Position numbers and translations under genes: made by a program. From NCBI RefSeq assembly GCF_003583935.1, contig NZ_QYRN01000002.1:124001-188000 (forward strand): DNA of 64,000 nt. Direction: 5' to 3'. Shown here piece after piece: positions 1 through 8,859 of this stretch (the stretch's first letter is position 1; each line of letters begins with the position of its first letter). The DNA is from Aureimonas flava (GTDB lineage: Bacteria > Pseudomonadota > Alphaproteobacteria > Rhizobiales > Rhizobiaceae). The notes beneath the pieces are model-generated. The model made no database searches. It was not told the DNA's origin and was given only the letters and a program-made list of their open reading frames with translations.

Positions 1-576
1 CGCTTCCCCGTGGCCTCCGAGGACGTCGACGACCTGGTGGGCGTGGTCCAGGCCAAGGAGCTCCTGGAACAGTACCGCAAGACCGGCTCGATCGACGTGC
101 GCAGCGCCGTACGCGAGCCGCTCTACGTCAACGAGACGATGCCGGTGCTCAAGCTCCTCGACCGGTTCCGCGCGGTCAACATCCACATGGCGATCGTGCT
201 CGACGAATACGGCTCCTTCGAGGGCGTGGTGACGCCCACCGACATCCTCGCCGCCATCGCCGGCTCGCTGCCGGAGGGCGCGGACGAGGATTACGCGGCC
301 GTGCGCCGCGAGGACGGCTCGTTCCTGATCGACGCCGGCATGCCGATCGACGACGTGGAGCGCACGCTCGGCTCCGCCCAGCTTCCGCGCGAGCGCGACT
401 ACGAGACGCTGGCCGGCTTCATCCTGGACCAGTTCGGCCACATCCCGGAGGTCGGCGAATCGATCCAGTACGGCGGCTGGCGTTTCGAGGTCGTGGACCT
501 CGATGGACGGCGCGTCGACAAGATCCTCGCCGTGCAGACGGGCGAGCTCGTGGGCGCCGTGCGCGAGGACGCCTGA
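1..576 (+). CDS. CBS-pair / CorC-HlyC domain protein, C-terminal part (5' end outside window)
   Basis: The reading frame is open from base 1, so this is the 3' end of a longer gene. The visible 191 residues hold the end of the first CBS motif (VGVVQAKELL), a complete second CBS motif (around residues 40-85, with DEYGSFEGVVTPTDIL) and a C-terminal transporter-associated CorC/HlyC domain (about 95-180). This is the usual tail of hemolysin/UPF0053 family proteins, whose missing N-terminus normally carries a DUF21 membrane domain. The family is linked to metal-ion (magnesium or cobalt) efflux and is often misnamed hemolysin. A bidirectional terminator follows at 626-651. The family call is firm; the substrate is unknown. 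Confidence 0.85.
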   Translation, partial: RFPVASEDVDDLVGVVQAKELLEQYRKTGSIDVRSAVREPLYVNETMPVLKLLDRFRAVNIHMAIVLDEYGSFEGVVTPTDILAAIAGSLPEGADEDYAAVRREDGSFLIDAGMPIDDVERTLGSAQLPRERDYETLAGFILDQFGHIPEVGESIQYGGWRFEVVDLDGRRVDKILAVQTGELVGAVREDA

Positions 577-619
577 CCGCCGGCGCCCCGAGCGCCGACG
601 CCAGGAAGAAGACCGACGG

Positions 620-656
620 AAAAAAGGCCGCCGCGATCGTTCGCGGCGGCCTTCTC
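620..656. terminator. Bidirectional rho-independent terminator
   Basis: Perfect 11-bp stem, GGCCGCCGCGA at 626-636 and its complement at 641-651, with loop TCGT. Six A residues lie on the left (a T-run for minus-strand transcripts) and a T-rich TTCTCGTTCT lies on the right. It sits between the convergent CBS gene and DUF1127 gene and can end both. Confidence 0.75.
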
Positions 657-676
657 GTTCTCGGCGGCGATGCGCC

Positions 677-952
677 TCAGTCGAGGTTCGCGCGGCCGCG
701 GCGCCGCGCCGCGCTCACGGCCAGCTTGAAGGTCGGATCCTCGCGCCAGTCGGCATGCAGCGCCTCGTGCACGTCGTCCCGCTTCAGGCCGATGTCCTTG
801 AGCAGGTGGTCCGGCAGCTCGGACACGCGATAGGCGGCGCGGCGGTTCTGGAGCGTGCGGACGATCGCGCGAAGGGCGGGGAAGGCCAGTCCGGTGGACG
901 GGGCCAGGATTTCCGCGAGGCGGAAGCGGGGCGTCTTCGTGGCGAGCGTCAT
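677..952 (-). CDS. DUF1127 family small protein
   Basis: The product is a 91-residue basic protein. The DUF1127 signature lies in the middle: NRRAAYRVSELPDHLLKDIG, corresponding to the family pattern R-R-x6-L-D-x2-L-L-K-D-I-G. Such short Arg-rich proteins are abundant in Hyphomicrobiales and Rhodobacterales; some act in phosphate, carbon or RNA metabolism and several in Brucella are controlled by the LysR regulator VtlR. The start at 952 is chosen over the in-frame ATG at 994 because AAAGGAG lies 8 bases before it. The gene is divergent from the LysR gene at 1140, which makes joint control plausible. Function is unknown. Confidence 0.8.
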   Translation of the reverse strand: MTLATKTPRFRLAEILAPSTGLAFPALRAIVRTLQNRRAAYRVSELPDHLLKDIGLKRDDVHEALHADWREDPTFKLAVSAARRRGRANLD

Positions 953-1113
953 GGCGAGGTCTCCTTTCGAGGGCCATACGGTGCGTCTGGGCAAGGCGGG
1001 GCCGGTCCGGCGGACGGGGTGTCCGGCGGTTCGTGGCGGTCGTCGCGGTGCTGACGATGTGGGAGATAGTCCCGCTTGACGGATCAGGCCAACGAATGTT
1101 CCTTATGGGCGTC

Positions 1114-1130
1114 ATCATCAATCGTGATGG
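1114..1130 (+). promoter_or_regulatory. Candidate LysR-type operator upstream of the LysR gene
   Basis: The bases hold ATC-N9-GAT (1114-1128), which also satisfies the T-N11-A LysR rule, around an inner dyad CATCA-ATCG-TGATG (1116-1129). It ends 11 bases before the ATG at 1140, a position suited to autorepression. A possible -35 TTGACG sits at 1075-1080. The match is by eye only. Confidence 0.4.
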
Positions 1131-1139
1131 ATCGCCGCC

Positions 1140-2093
1140 ATGGCTTCCCCCCTCGATCTCGACCAACTCCGCACCTTCGTCGCCATCGTCGACACGGGGA
1201 GCTTCACCCGCGCGGCGGAGGAGGTCTTCAAGACGCAGTCGGCCGTGTCCATGCAGGTTCGCCGGCTGGAGGAGCGGCTGGGCGCCGACCTGTTCGAGCG
1301 CAACGGGCGCGCGGTGAAGCTGACCGACGACGGGGCGCGCCTGCTCACCTTCGCCCGGCGCATGCTCTCGCTCAGCCAGGAGACGCTGCTCGCCTTCGAC
1401 GAGGAGACCATCGAGGGCCACGTGCGCATCGGCCTGCCGGACGACTACGCCGAGCGGTTCCTGCCCGAGATCATGGCCCGCTTCGTGCGCTCCAACCCGA
1501 AGGTCGAGCTGCAGATCGCCTGCGAGACGACCTCGAGCCTGATCGAGCACATCGAGAAGAACCACCTCGACCTCGCGCTGGTCTGCCCGACCAAGACCAG
1601 CGCTTGGTCGGAGATCGTGCGCACCGAACCGCTCCATTTCGTCACCTCGGCGGCCCATTCCGTGCACGAGCAGCCCGTGCTGCCGCTGGCGATCGGGCGG
1701 CAGGACTGCGCCTGGCGCCAGCAGGGGATCGAGGCGCTGCGTCGCGTGGGGCGCGAGCACCGCATCCTGTTCACCTCCTGGTCGGCGCAGATCGTCACCT
1801 CGGCGGTGCTGGCCGGGCTGGCCGTCAGCGTGCTGCCCGAATGCGCCCTGCGCCCCGGCATGCGCGTCCTGGCCGAGCACGAGGGCTTCCCGCGCCTGCC
1901 GGACGCCCAGATCGCGCTCATGCGCGGGCGCAACGCACAGTCCTCCGCGGTCACGGCCCTGGTGCAGCACATCCGCGAAAGCCTGCGCAACCTGCCCGTC
2001 GCCCCGGCCGAGACGATCGCGGCGCGCATTCCCGAAACGCGCATGATCCGCTCGCAGCGCCTTCGGCCGGGCGTCGGGGTCGCCGGATGGTGA
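1140..2093 (+). CDS. LysR family transcriptional regulator, LsrB/VtlR-like
   Basis: This is a 317-residue LysR protein. It has an N-terminal winged helix-turn-helix (residues 5-65, with [19 protein letters not shown]) and a periplasmic-binding-protein-like effector domain (about 93-290). The N-terminal half reads like LsrB (Sinorhizobium, Agrobacterium) and VtlR (Brucella), regulators of envelope/redox genes, the AbcR small RNA and DUF1127 genes. That assignment rests on remembered family sequence, not on a search. A DUF1127 gene lies divergently next door, which fits. The 3' end overlaps the xseA start by 7 bases (ATGGTGA), so the two genes are probably translationally coupled. It lacks the usual trxB neighbour of lsrB, which leaves orthology open. 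Confidence 0.8.
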   Translation: MASPLDLDQLRTFVAIVDTGSFTRAAEEVFKTQSAVSMQVRRLEERLGADLFERNGRAVKLTDDGARLLTFARRMLSLSQETLLAFDEETIEGHVRIGLPDDYAERFLPEIMARFVRSNPKVELQIACETTSSLIEHIEKNHLDLALVCPTKTSAWSEIVRTEPLHFVTSAAHSVHEQPVLPLAIGRQDCAWRQQGIEALRRVGREHRILFTSWSAQIVTSAVLAGLAVSVLPECALRPGMRVLAEHEGFPRLPDAQIALMRGRNAQSSAVTALVQHIRESLRNLPVAPAETIAARIPETRMIRSQRLRPGVGVAGW

Positions 2094-3706
2094 AGCGCGC
2101 CCGCGCCGCCGCCGCGCCCGTGGAGACCCTGGAGGCGGGCGAGGCCGCCTCCAACGTCGCCGAATACTCGGTGTCGGAGATTTCCGGCGCCCTGAAGCGG
2201 ACCGTGGAGGATCGGTTCGGCCACGTGCGGGTGCGCGGCGAGGTGTCGGGCTATCGCGGCCCGCATTCCTCCGGCCACGCCTATTTCGCGCTCAAGGACG
2301 AGCGCGCCCGCCTCGAGGCCGTGGTCTGGCGCACCACCTTCGCCAAGCTCGCCTTCAAGCCCGAGGAAGGGCTGGAGGTGGTCGCTACCGGCCGGCTGAC
2401 GACCTTTCCCGGCTCCTCGAAGTACCAGATCGTGGTGGAGGACATGCAGCCGGCGGGCGCCGGCGCGCTGATGGCGCTCCTGAACGAGCGGCGGCTGAAG
2501 CTGGAGGCGGAGGGGCTCTTCGCCCCCGATCGCAAGCGCCCGCTGCCCTTCATGCCGCGCGTCGTGGGCGTCGTCACCTCGCCCACCGGCGCCGTGATCC
2601 GCGACATCCGCCACCGCATCGCCGACCGCTTCCCCTTGCACGTTCTGGTGTGGCCGGTGCGGGTGCAGGGCGAAACCTGCGGCGAGGAGGTCGCGGCGGC
2701 CATCGACGGGTTCAACGCGATCGAGCCGGGCGGCCCCCTGCCACGGCCCGACGTCCTGATCGTGGCGCGCGGCGGCGGCAGCCTCGAGGATCTCTGGGGC
2801 TTCAACGACGAGGCCGTGGTGCGCGCGGCGGCGCGATCGGCGATCCCGCTGATCTCGGCCGTCGGCCACGAGACCGACTGGACGCTGATCGACCACGCCG
2901 CGGACCGGAGGGCGCCGACGCCCACCGGCGCGGCGGAGATGGCCGTGCCGGTGCGGGCCGACCTCGTGGCCGCGCTCGCGGCGCTGGACGCGCGCTCGGC
3001 CGCCGCCGTCTCGCGCACGCTGCAGGCCGAGCGCCGCGCGGTGGCCAACCTCGCGCGCGCCCTGCCCTCGCCCGGCCTCCTCCTTTCGCTGCCGCGCCGC
3101 CGCCTGGACGAGGCCGAGACCGCGCTGGGGCGGGCCCTGCGCTTCTACGCGGGCGAGCGCCGGCGCATGCTCGGCGAGGCCGGCGCGCTCCTGTCGCCCG
3201 CCCGCCTCGAATCGGCGATCCGCGACCGGCGCGCCGACCTGCGGCACGCCGAAGGCGGGATGGCCCATGCGCTGGGCGCCGCGCTCGCCCGCCAACGGCA
3301 CCGGCTCGAGCGCCTCGACGCCGCGTTGCGCCCGCACGTGGTCTCGGCCCGCTCCGACCGGGCGCGCCTCCGCCTCGCCCAGGCGGGCGAGCGGATGGAC
3401 CGCGCCTTCCGCGACCTCGCCGAACGCCGCAAGGTGGCGCTGGCCGGCGCCTGGCGCGTGGCCGCCAGCCTCGATCCGCGCCAGGTTCTGGAGCGCGGCT
3501 ACGCCATCGTCCGCGGTGCCGACAACACGCCCATCACACGGGCCGACGACCTGCCGCCCGGCACCGCCTTCGAGCTGGAATTCGCGCGGGGCCACCGCCG
3601 CGCGGCGGTCGCGCTGGGCACCGAGGGCGAGGCGCCTCGACCGGCGAAGGCGCCGCGGCGCCGGGGCGCGACGGCGCCCGCCGGGGACCAGGGCGACCTG
3701 TTCTGA
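2087..3706 (+). CDS. xseA: Exodeoxyribonuclease VII large subunit
   Basis: XseA is the catalytic subunit of exonuclease VII, which degrades single-stranded DNA from both ends into short oligonucleotides together with the small subunit XseB. The 539-residue product has the N-terminal OB-fold (about 25-125, [12 protein letters not shown]), the catalytic exonuclease domain (about 130-340, containing [15 protein letters not shown], the Gly-rich [11 protein letters not shown] and [12 protein letters not shown]) and a long helical C-terminal region. The length is usual for alphaproteobacterial XseA. Upstream in-frame sequence is shadow of the LysR gene, so the ATG overlapping the LysR stop is taken as the start. 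xseB is not in the window. Confidence 0.95.
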   Translation: MVKRARAAAAPVETLEAGEAASNVAEYSVSEISGALKRTVEDRFGHVRVRGEVSGYRGPHSSGHAYFALKDERARLEAVVWRTTFAKLAFKPEEGLEVVATGRLTTFPGSSKYQIVVEDMQPAGAGALMALLNERRLKLEAEGLFAPDRKRPLPFMPRVVGVVTSPTGAVIRDIRHRIADRFPLHVLVWPVRVQGETCGEEVAAAIDGFNAIEPGGPLPRPDVLIVARGGGSLEDLWGFNDEAVVRAAARSAIPLISAVGHETDWTLIDHAADRRAPTPTGAAEMAVPVRADLVAALAALDARSAAAVSRTLQAERRAVANLARALPSPGLLLSLPRRRLDEAETALGRALRFYAGERRRMLGEAGALLSPARLESAIRDRRADLRHAEGGMAHALGAALARQRHRLERLDAALRPHVVSARSDRARLRLAQAGERMDRAFRDLAERRKVALAGAWRVAASLDPRQVLERGYAIVRGADNTPITRADDLPPGTAFELEFARGHRRAAVALGTEGEAPRPAKAPRRRGATAPAGDQGDLF

Positions 3707-3854
3707 ACCGGCCCGCCGCGCCCCCGGCACCCCGGCCGGACGGGTCGTCCCGACCCGCGCGTTTTATGGTCGCGCGACCGGAACCCGTGCGGAAACGCTG
3801 GCATCGGGCACAGGCCGTCTCATATGACGATTTTGTGGCCGAAACGGGGGACGA

Positions 3855-4322
3855 ATGTTGGCAGGAACCTTGGTCTGGGAGTTTGGCCAGAACACTCTGT
3901 CGCTGACGCCGGACCTTGCCGCCCGCCTTGGCCTCTCCTCGTCCGACCCGCGCCGCATCGACATCACCACCTATCGCGACCGGATCGCGCCGAGCGACCT
4001 GCAGGTGGTCTACGAGCGCCTGGCGCGAAGCTTCCTGCGCTCCGAGCCGATGGTCAACGTCTACGGCCTTCGTCTGGGCGACGGCAGCGTGGTGCGCGTG
4101 CGCAGCGTCAGCCGGTGGGAGATGAACCGCGCCGGCGAGCCGACGCTGTTCGTGGCCGTGATCAAGGAGATCGAGAGCCAGGTCCATTCCATGGTCGAGG
4201 ACGAGTTCATCGAGCGGATCATCGAGCTTCGATTCCTGGCCGAGCGGCTGGACGACAAGCGTTTCCGCCAGATCGTGGACACCATGCTGCAGGAGGTCTG
4301 GCAGCTCCGCCGTCCAGCCTGA
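3855..4322 (+). CDS. PAS-domain protein of unknown output
   Basis: The 155-residue protein is a single PAS-like fold. LVWEFGQNTLSLTPDLAARLGL at the start resembles the opening strand of PAS_3 domains, followed by the helix RDRIAPSDLQVVYERL and the beta strands of GLRLGDGSVVRVRSVSRWE. A short helical tail (about 118-155) follows with no recognisable output domain. GGGGGA seven to eight bases before the ATG serves as ribosome site. It stands alone between xseA (148 bases) and the hydrolase fusion gene (185 bases). It may be a stand-alone sensor partner; ligand and target cannot be read from the sequence. Confidence 0.65.
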   Translation: MLAGTLVWEFGQNTLSLTPDLAARLGLSSSDPRRIDITTYRDRIAPSDLQVVYERLARSFLRSEPMVNVYGLRLGDGSVVRVRSVSRWEMNRAGEPTLFVAVIKEIESQVHSMVEDEFIERIIELRFLAERLDDKRFRQIVDTMLQEVWQLRRPA

Positions 4323-4507
4323 GGCGCACGGGGCGACAGTTTGCAGCAGGGGGCGGGGGAACCGCCCGCCCGCCCAGACCTTAGACGGGTTCAAAGGTTC
4401 CGGCACGGGACGGGCGGGTAGCGATCGCCCCGGTCCGCGCCGGCCTGCCGTCTCTGACGCATCCCCCGGCCGGCCGCGCCGGTGGGTGCCCTAGCCTCGC
4501 GGAGCCC

Positions 4508-5884
4508 ATGTCCCCTGCCCCTTGCGCGCCCGAACGTCCGGCGCTCGTGTTTCTTCATGCCCTCGGCTCCAGCCGCCGCGCCTTCGACGACGTCGCCGGA
4601 CGGCTCGCGGATCGTTTCGAGGTGATCGGCGTCGACCTGCCGGGCTTCGGCGACGCCTCGCCCGCCGCCGGAACCGGCGTCGAGCGGATGGTCGAGCACG
4701 TCGTCCGGGACATCCGGGACCGCCTGCCGTCACGCTGGCTGCTGGCCGGACACTCCATGGGCGGCAAGGTCGCCTCCGTGCTGGCCGCCCGCGTGCTCTC
4801 CGGCCACGAGCCGCTGTTCGGCCTCGCCGGCATCGTCCTTCTGGCCGCGTCGCCGCCGGGCCCCGAGCCGATGGACGAGGCGCGCCGCGAGGACATGCTG
4901 TCCTGGGTGCGCGACGGCCGGCCGCTCGGCCCCGATACCGCGCGCCGCTTCATCGACGCCAACGTGGGCGCGCCCCTGCACGAGGCGGCGGACGCGCGCA
5001 TGCGCGAGGACCTCTCGCGCACGGCGCCCGAAGCCTGGGCCGCCTGGCTGGAACGCGGCAGCCGCGAGGACTGGTCGGGGACGGTCGGCGCCTCCCCCCT
5101 GCCCGCGCTGGTGCTGGCGGGCGGCGCCGACGGCGACCTCGGGCCGGACGGCCAGCGCCGCACCAATATGCCGGCCTATCCGCGGGGCACGCTGGAGGTG
5201 CTCGAAGGAGCCGGCCACCTGCTTCCGCTGGAGCGCGCCGAGGCCGTCGCCGAGGCCATCGAGCGATTCTGGGACGAGCGCGCCGGCCAGGGCCCCGCCG
5301 TGCCGCCGGACTACGTGCGCCTGATCGCCTCGCCGCGCGTCAGCGCCCGCACCCGCGCGATCTTCGCCGCCCGGATCCTGGCGAGCGACCCCGTCCCGCC
5401 GGGGGGGTTCCTGGGCGATGCGCAGCGCGCCACCCTTCGCGCGCTGGCCGAGCGTGTGGTGCCGCAGGACGGGCCGCCGATCGATCTCGCCGCGCGGGTC
5501 GAGGAAGAGGTCGCCCGCGGGCGCGGCGACGGCTGGCGCCCCGCCGTGCTGCCGCCCGACCGCGAGGCCTATGCGCGCGCCCTCGACGCGATCGACGGGC
5601 TCGCCGCGCTCGCGCCCGCCGAACGGGACGCGCGCATCGCCGCCGTGGCGGAGGGCCGCTTTCGCGAAGGCGACGGGGCCCTCACGGCCGAGCAGATGGC
5701 CGCCTGGTTCGAGGACGCTCGCACCGACCTGGTGCGCCAGTGGCTGGCGCACCCGGCCACCATGGCGCGGATCGGCTTCGACGGGTTCGCCAACGGCGGC
5801 GACGGGGAGCGCAAGGAGGGCTACGACCGCCTTGGGGCGGACGAGCGGGAAGCGTGGGAACCGGTGACGGAGACGGTGCGATGA
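4508..5884 (+). CDS. Alpha/beta hydrolase fused to a gluconate 2-dehydrogenase subunit 3-like domain
   Basis: The first ~255 residues are an alpha/beta hydrolase: oxyanion HALGSS, nucleophile elbow GHSMGGK with Ser83, acid loop around Asp208-210 and GAGH with catalytic His237. The last ~180 residues (LRALAERVVPQDGPPIDLA through GYDRLGADEREAWEP) resemble the small third subunit of gluconate-type dehydrogenases (Gluconate_2-dh3), normally a separate exported protein. No signal peptide is visible. The stop overlaps the start of the GMC oxidoreductase (ATGA), so the two products are made together and probably form a complex through the C-terminal domain. The fusion is uncommon as far as I know. 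The role of the hydrolase, perhaps lactone opening after sugar oxidation, is inference. Confidence 0.7.
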   Translation: MSPAPCAPERPALVFLHALGSSRRAFDDVAGRLADRFEVIGVDLPGFGDASPAAGTGVERMVEHVVRDIRDRLPSRWLLAGHSMGGKVASVLAARVLSGHEPLFGLAGIVLLAASPPGPEPMDEARREDMLSWVRDGRPLGPDTARRFIDANVGAPLHEAADARMREDLSRTAPEAWAAWLERGSREDWSGTVGASPLPALVLAGGADGDLGPDGQRRTNMPAYPRGTLEVLEGAGHLLPLERAEAVAEAIERFWDERAGQGPAVPPDYVRLIASPRVSARTRAIFAARILASDPVPPGGFLGDAQRATLRALAERVVPQDGPPIDLAARVEEEVARGRGDGWRPAVLPPDREAYARALDAIDGLAALAPAERDARIAAVAEGRFREGDGALTAEQMAAWFEDARTDLVRQWLAHPATMARIGFDGFANGGDGERKEGYDRLGADEREAWEPVTETVR

Positions 5885-7428
5885 GGCTCGACGCGATGCG
5901 CCGCTTCGGCGCGAACGAGACGGTGGACGTCGTGGTGGTGGGCACGGGCGCCGGCGGCGCCCCGCTCCTGGCCATGCTGGCCGCCAAGGGCCTCAGCGTG
6001 GTGGCGCTGGAGGCCGGGCGCAACTTCGAGCCGGGCGAGCACACGCCCGACGAGATGGAAGGGTCGGACATCAACTGGATGGAGGAGCGCCTGTCGGGCG
6101 GGCCGACGCCCACCGCGTTCGGGACCAACAATTCGGGCATGGGCGTCGGCGGCTCGACGCTGCACTGGGGCGCCTTCACGCCGCGCCCGAGCGAGGCCGA
6201 CCTGACCCTGCGCTCGGGGACCGGCGAGGGCCGTGACTGGCCGATCCGGCATCGCGAGCTGATCGGCTACATCGAACGCGTCGAACGGTTCATCGGCGTG
6301 TCGGGCCCGGCCGACTACCCTTGGGATCCCGGCCGGCGCTATCCGCTGCCGCCGGCCCGCCGCAACGCCTCGGCCGACATGATGATGCGCGGCTGCGAGG
6401 CGCTCGGGATCCGCGCCACCGACGCGCCCGCCGCCCTGGTCTCGCGCGACCGGACGCAGGAGGCGGCGCCGCTCCGGCAGGCCTGCGTCAACTGCGGCTC
6501 CTGCCACCAGGGCTGCCGCAACGGGTCCAAGACCAGCATGGACACGACCTATCTGCCGCTGGCGGTCGCCCTGGGCGCGGAGATCCGGCCCGAGGCGCGC
6601 GCCCACACCGTGGAACGGGACGCGGCGGGCCGCGTCACCGCGGTGGTGTATCGCCAGGGCGGCGAGGACCTGCGGCTTCGCTGCCGTCACCTCGTGCTGG
6701 CGGCCGGCGGCGTCGAGACCCCGCGCCTCCTGCTCCACTGCGGTCTGGCCAACGGCAACGGCCAGGTCGGGCGCAACTTCATGGCGCACGGCGCGACGCA
6801 GGTCTGGGGCCGCTTCGACGGGGAGATGCGCGGCTGGCGGGGCTATCCGTCCTCGCTCCTGACCGAGGACATGGTGCGTCCCGCGGACGCCGACTTCGCG
6901 GGCGGGTACCTGATCCAGAGCCTCGGCGTCATGCCGCTCACCCTCGCCACCACCCTGGCGCGCGGCGCAGGCCTCTGGGGCGCCGCGTTGGTGGAGGCGA
7001 TGGACGGCTACCGCTTCATGGCGGGCGTCGGCATCAACACCGACTGCCTTCCCCAGGACGCGAACCGGCTGGAGCTGTCGGACGAAGCGGACGCGTTCGG
7101 CGTGCCCAAGGCCGTGGTGCGCTTCGGCCTCGGCGAGAACGAGCAGGCGATCGACCGCCACGCGGTGCGCACCATGCGCGCCATCGTGGAGGCGGCGGGC
7201 GGCCGGGACATCCGCGTCCTGCCGCGCACCGCGCACACGATCGGCACCTGCCGGATGGGCGCCGACCCGGCCGATTCGGTGGTGGATCCGGACGGCCGGA
7301 GCCACGAGGTCGAGAACCTGTGGATCTGCGACAACTCGGTGTTCCCGAGCGCGCTGATCGCCAATCCGGCGCTCACCATCATGGCCCTGTCGCTGCGAAC
7401 GGCCGAGCGCTTCCTGGCCCGCGCCTGA
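5881..7428 (+). CDS. GMC family FAD-dependent oxidoreductase (gluconate/alcohol dehydrogenase type)
   Basis: The product of 515 residues belongs to the glucose-methanol-choline family. It has the FAD-binding GTGAGGAP motif near residue 22, the second GMC signature region GVGGSTLHWGAFTPRP, and the catalytic His452 (HTIGTCRMG) and Asn495 (ANPALTI). The nearest relatives by pattern are flavoprotein subunits of gluconate 2-dehydrogenase and related membrane dehydrogenases. A cluster of four cysteines, C202-x2-C205-x2-C208-x3-C212, recalls the cysteine cluster that holds a [3Fe-4S] centre in some FAD glucose dehydrogenases. No cytochrome c subunit gene is adjacent, so the electron acceptor is unclear. 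It is translationally coupled to the preceding fusion gene, which supplies a subunit-3-like domain. Confidence 0.85.
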   Translation: MRLDAMRRFGANETVDVVVVGTGAGGAPLLAMLAAKGLSVVALEAGRNFEPGEHTPDEMEGSDINWMEERLSGGPTPTAFGTNNSGMGVGGSTLHWGAFTPRPSEADLTLRSGTGEGRDWPIRHRELIGYIERVERFIGVSGPADYPWDPGRRYPLPPARRNASADMMMRGCEALGIRATDAPAALVSRDRTQEAAPLRQACVNCGSCHQGCRNGSKTSMDTTYLPLAVALGAEIRPEARAHTVERDAAGRVTAVVYRQGGEDLRLRCRHLVLAAGGVETPRLLLHCGLANGNGQVGRNFMAHGATQVWGRFDGEMRGWRGYPSSLLTEDMVRPADADFAGGYLIQSLGVMPLTLATTLARGAGLWGAALVEAMDGYRFMAGVGINTDCLPQDANRLELSDEADAFGVPKAVVRFGLGENEQAIDRHAVRTMRAIVEAAGGRDIRVLPRTAHTIGTCRMGADPADSVVDPDGRSHEVENLWICDNSVFPSALIANPALTIMALSLRTAERFLARA

Positions 7429-7433
7429 GCGGG

Positions 7434-8774
7434 TCAGGGTGTCGCGCGGATCACCTCGCCGAGCGTCGCCGCCATCTCGTCGATCTGTCCCGCCTCCACG
7501 ACGAGGGGCGGCGACAGGGCGACGATGTCGCCGGTGACGCGAATCAGGAGCCCGCGCGCCAGGCATTCCACGAAGACCTCGTAGGCGCGCGCCCCCGGTG
7601 CGCCCTCGCGCGGGGCGAGCTCGACGCCGGCCACTAGGCCGATCGTGCGGATGTCCACGACGTTCGGCGCCGCGCGTAAGTCGTGCATCGCGCCCGCCCA
7701 GTGGCCCGCGAGCGCGGCGGCGCGCGTCAGAAGGCCCTCGCGCTCGTAGATGTCGAGCGTCGCGAGCCCCGCCGCGCAGGCGGCTGGGTGGCCCGAATAG
7801 GTGTAGCCGTGGAAGAGCTCGATCGCGCCCTCCGGCCCCTGCATCAGCGCATCGTGGACGTGGCGCCCGGCGAACACCGCGCCCATCGGGATCACGCCGT
7901 TGGTCAGGCCCTTGGCCGTCGTCACGAGGTCCGGCACCACGCCGAAATGGTCGGCCGCGAAGGGCGAGCCGAGGCGGCCGAAGCCGGTGATGACCTCGTC
8001 GAAGATCAGGAGGATGCCGTGGCGCGTGGCCGCCTCGCGCAGGCGCTGGAGGTAGCCTTCCGGCGGCAGGAGCACGCCGGTGGAGCCCGCGACGGGCTCC
8101 ACGATTACGGCGGCGATCGTATCGGCGCCGTGGAGGGCGACGAGGCGTTCGAGGTCGTCGGCCAGTTCCGCCCCGTGCGCGGGCAGCCCCTCGCGCGTGA
8201 AGGCGTTGCGCGCGATGTCGTGCGTATGGCGCAGGTGGTCGGTGCCCGGCAGGGTCGGAAAGGCGCGGCGGTTGTTGACGAGGCCGCCCACCGAGATGCC
8301 GCCGAAGCCGACGCCGTGGTAGCCGCGCTCGCGCCCGATCAGGCGCGTCCTCGTGCCCTGCCCGATCGCGCGCTGGTAGGCGAGCGCGATCTTGAGCGCG
8401 GTGTCGACCGATTCGGAGCCCGAGCCGGTGAAGAAGATGCGGTCGAGCCTCTGTCCCTCCGGCCCCGGCGCGATCGCGGCGAGGCGCTCGGCGAACTCGA
8501 AGGCGATCGGGTGGCCCATCTGGAAGGAGGGCGCGTAGTCGAGCTGGAGGAGCTGGCGCTCCACCGCGCTCGCGATCTCGCGCCGCCCGTGGCCGGCGTT
8601 GACGCACCAGAGGCCCGCCGTGCCGTCCAGCACGGGGCGCCCGTCCATGTCGGTGTAGTGCATGCCCGAGGCGCCCGCCAGAAGCCGCGGCGCGCGTTTG
8701 AACTGCCGGTTGGCCGTGAACGGCATCCAGTAGCTGTCGAGGGCGGGACGGTTGGGGCGGGCGTGCTGGTTCAT
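7434..8774 (-). CDS. Class III aminotransferase, omega-amino acid (beta-alanine/GABA):pyruvate type
   Basis: The enzyme uses PLP to move the terminal amino group of an omega-amino acid to pyruvate, giving a semialdehyde and alanine. The 446 residues show the class III features: FTGSGSESVDTALKIA (phosphate binding), GRERGYHGVGFGG, the FDEVITGFGRLG strand with the PLP-ring Asp259 and the Schiff-base lysine K288 in TTAKGLTNG. The pattern SYWMPFTANRQFK near the start is typical of beta-alanine--pyruvate transaminases. The start at 8774 has AAGGAA eight bases upstream; the longer in-frame ATG at 8828 has no support. It follows the semialdehyde dehydrogenase gene on the same strand (85-base gap), which would oxidise its product. 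The exact substrate (beta-alanine, GABA or a diamine) is unresolved. Confidence 0.85.
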   Translation of the reverse strand: MNQHARPNRPALDSYWMPFTANRQFKRAPRLLAGASGMHYTDMDGRPVLDGTAGLWCVNAGHGRREIASAVERQLLQLDYAPSFQMGHPIAFEFAERLAAIAPGPEGQRLDRIFFTGSGSESVDTALKIALAYQRAIGQGTRTRLIGRERGYHGVGFGGISVGGLVNNRRAFPTLPGTDHLRHTHDIARNAFTREGLPAHGAELADDLERLVALHGADTIAAVIVEPVAGSTGVLLPPEGYLQRLREAATRHGILLIFDEVITGFGRLGSPFAADHFGVVPDLVTTAKGLTNGVIPMGAVFAGRHVHDALMQGPEGAIELFHGYTYSGHPAACAAGLATLDIYEREGLLTRAAALAGHWAGAMHDLRAAPNVVDIRTIGLVAGVELAPREGAPGARAYEVFVECLARGLLIRVTGDIVALSPPLVVEAGQIDEMAATLGEVIRATP

Positions 8775-8859
8775 CGGAGCGGTTCCTTGCCGAACGCGCC
8801 GAGGGAAGCCCGGATCGCGGGCCCCCACAACCCCTTTCTTCTCGGGCCGCGCCCCGGCG

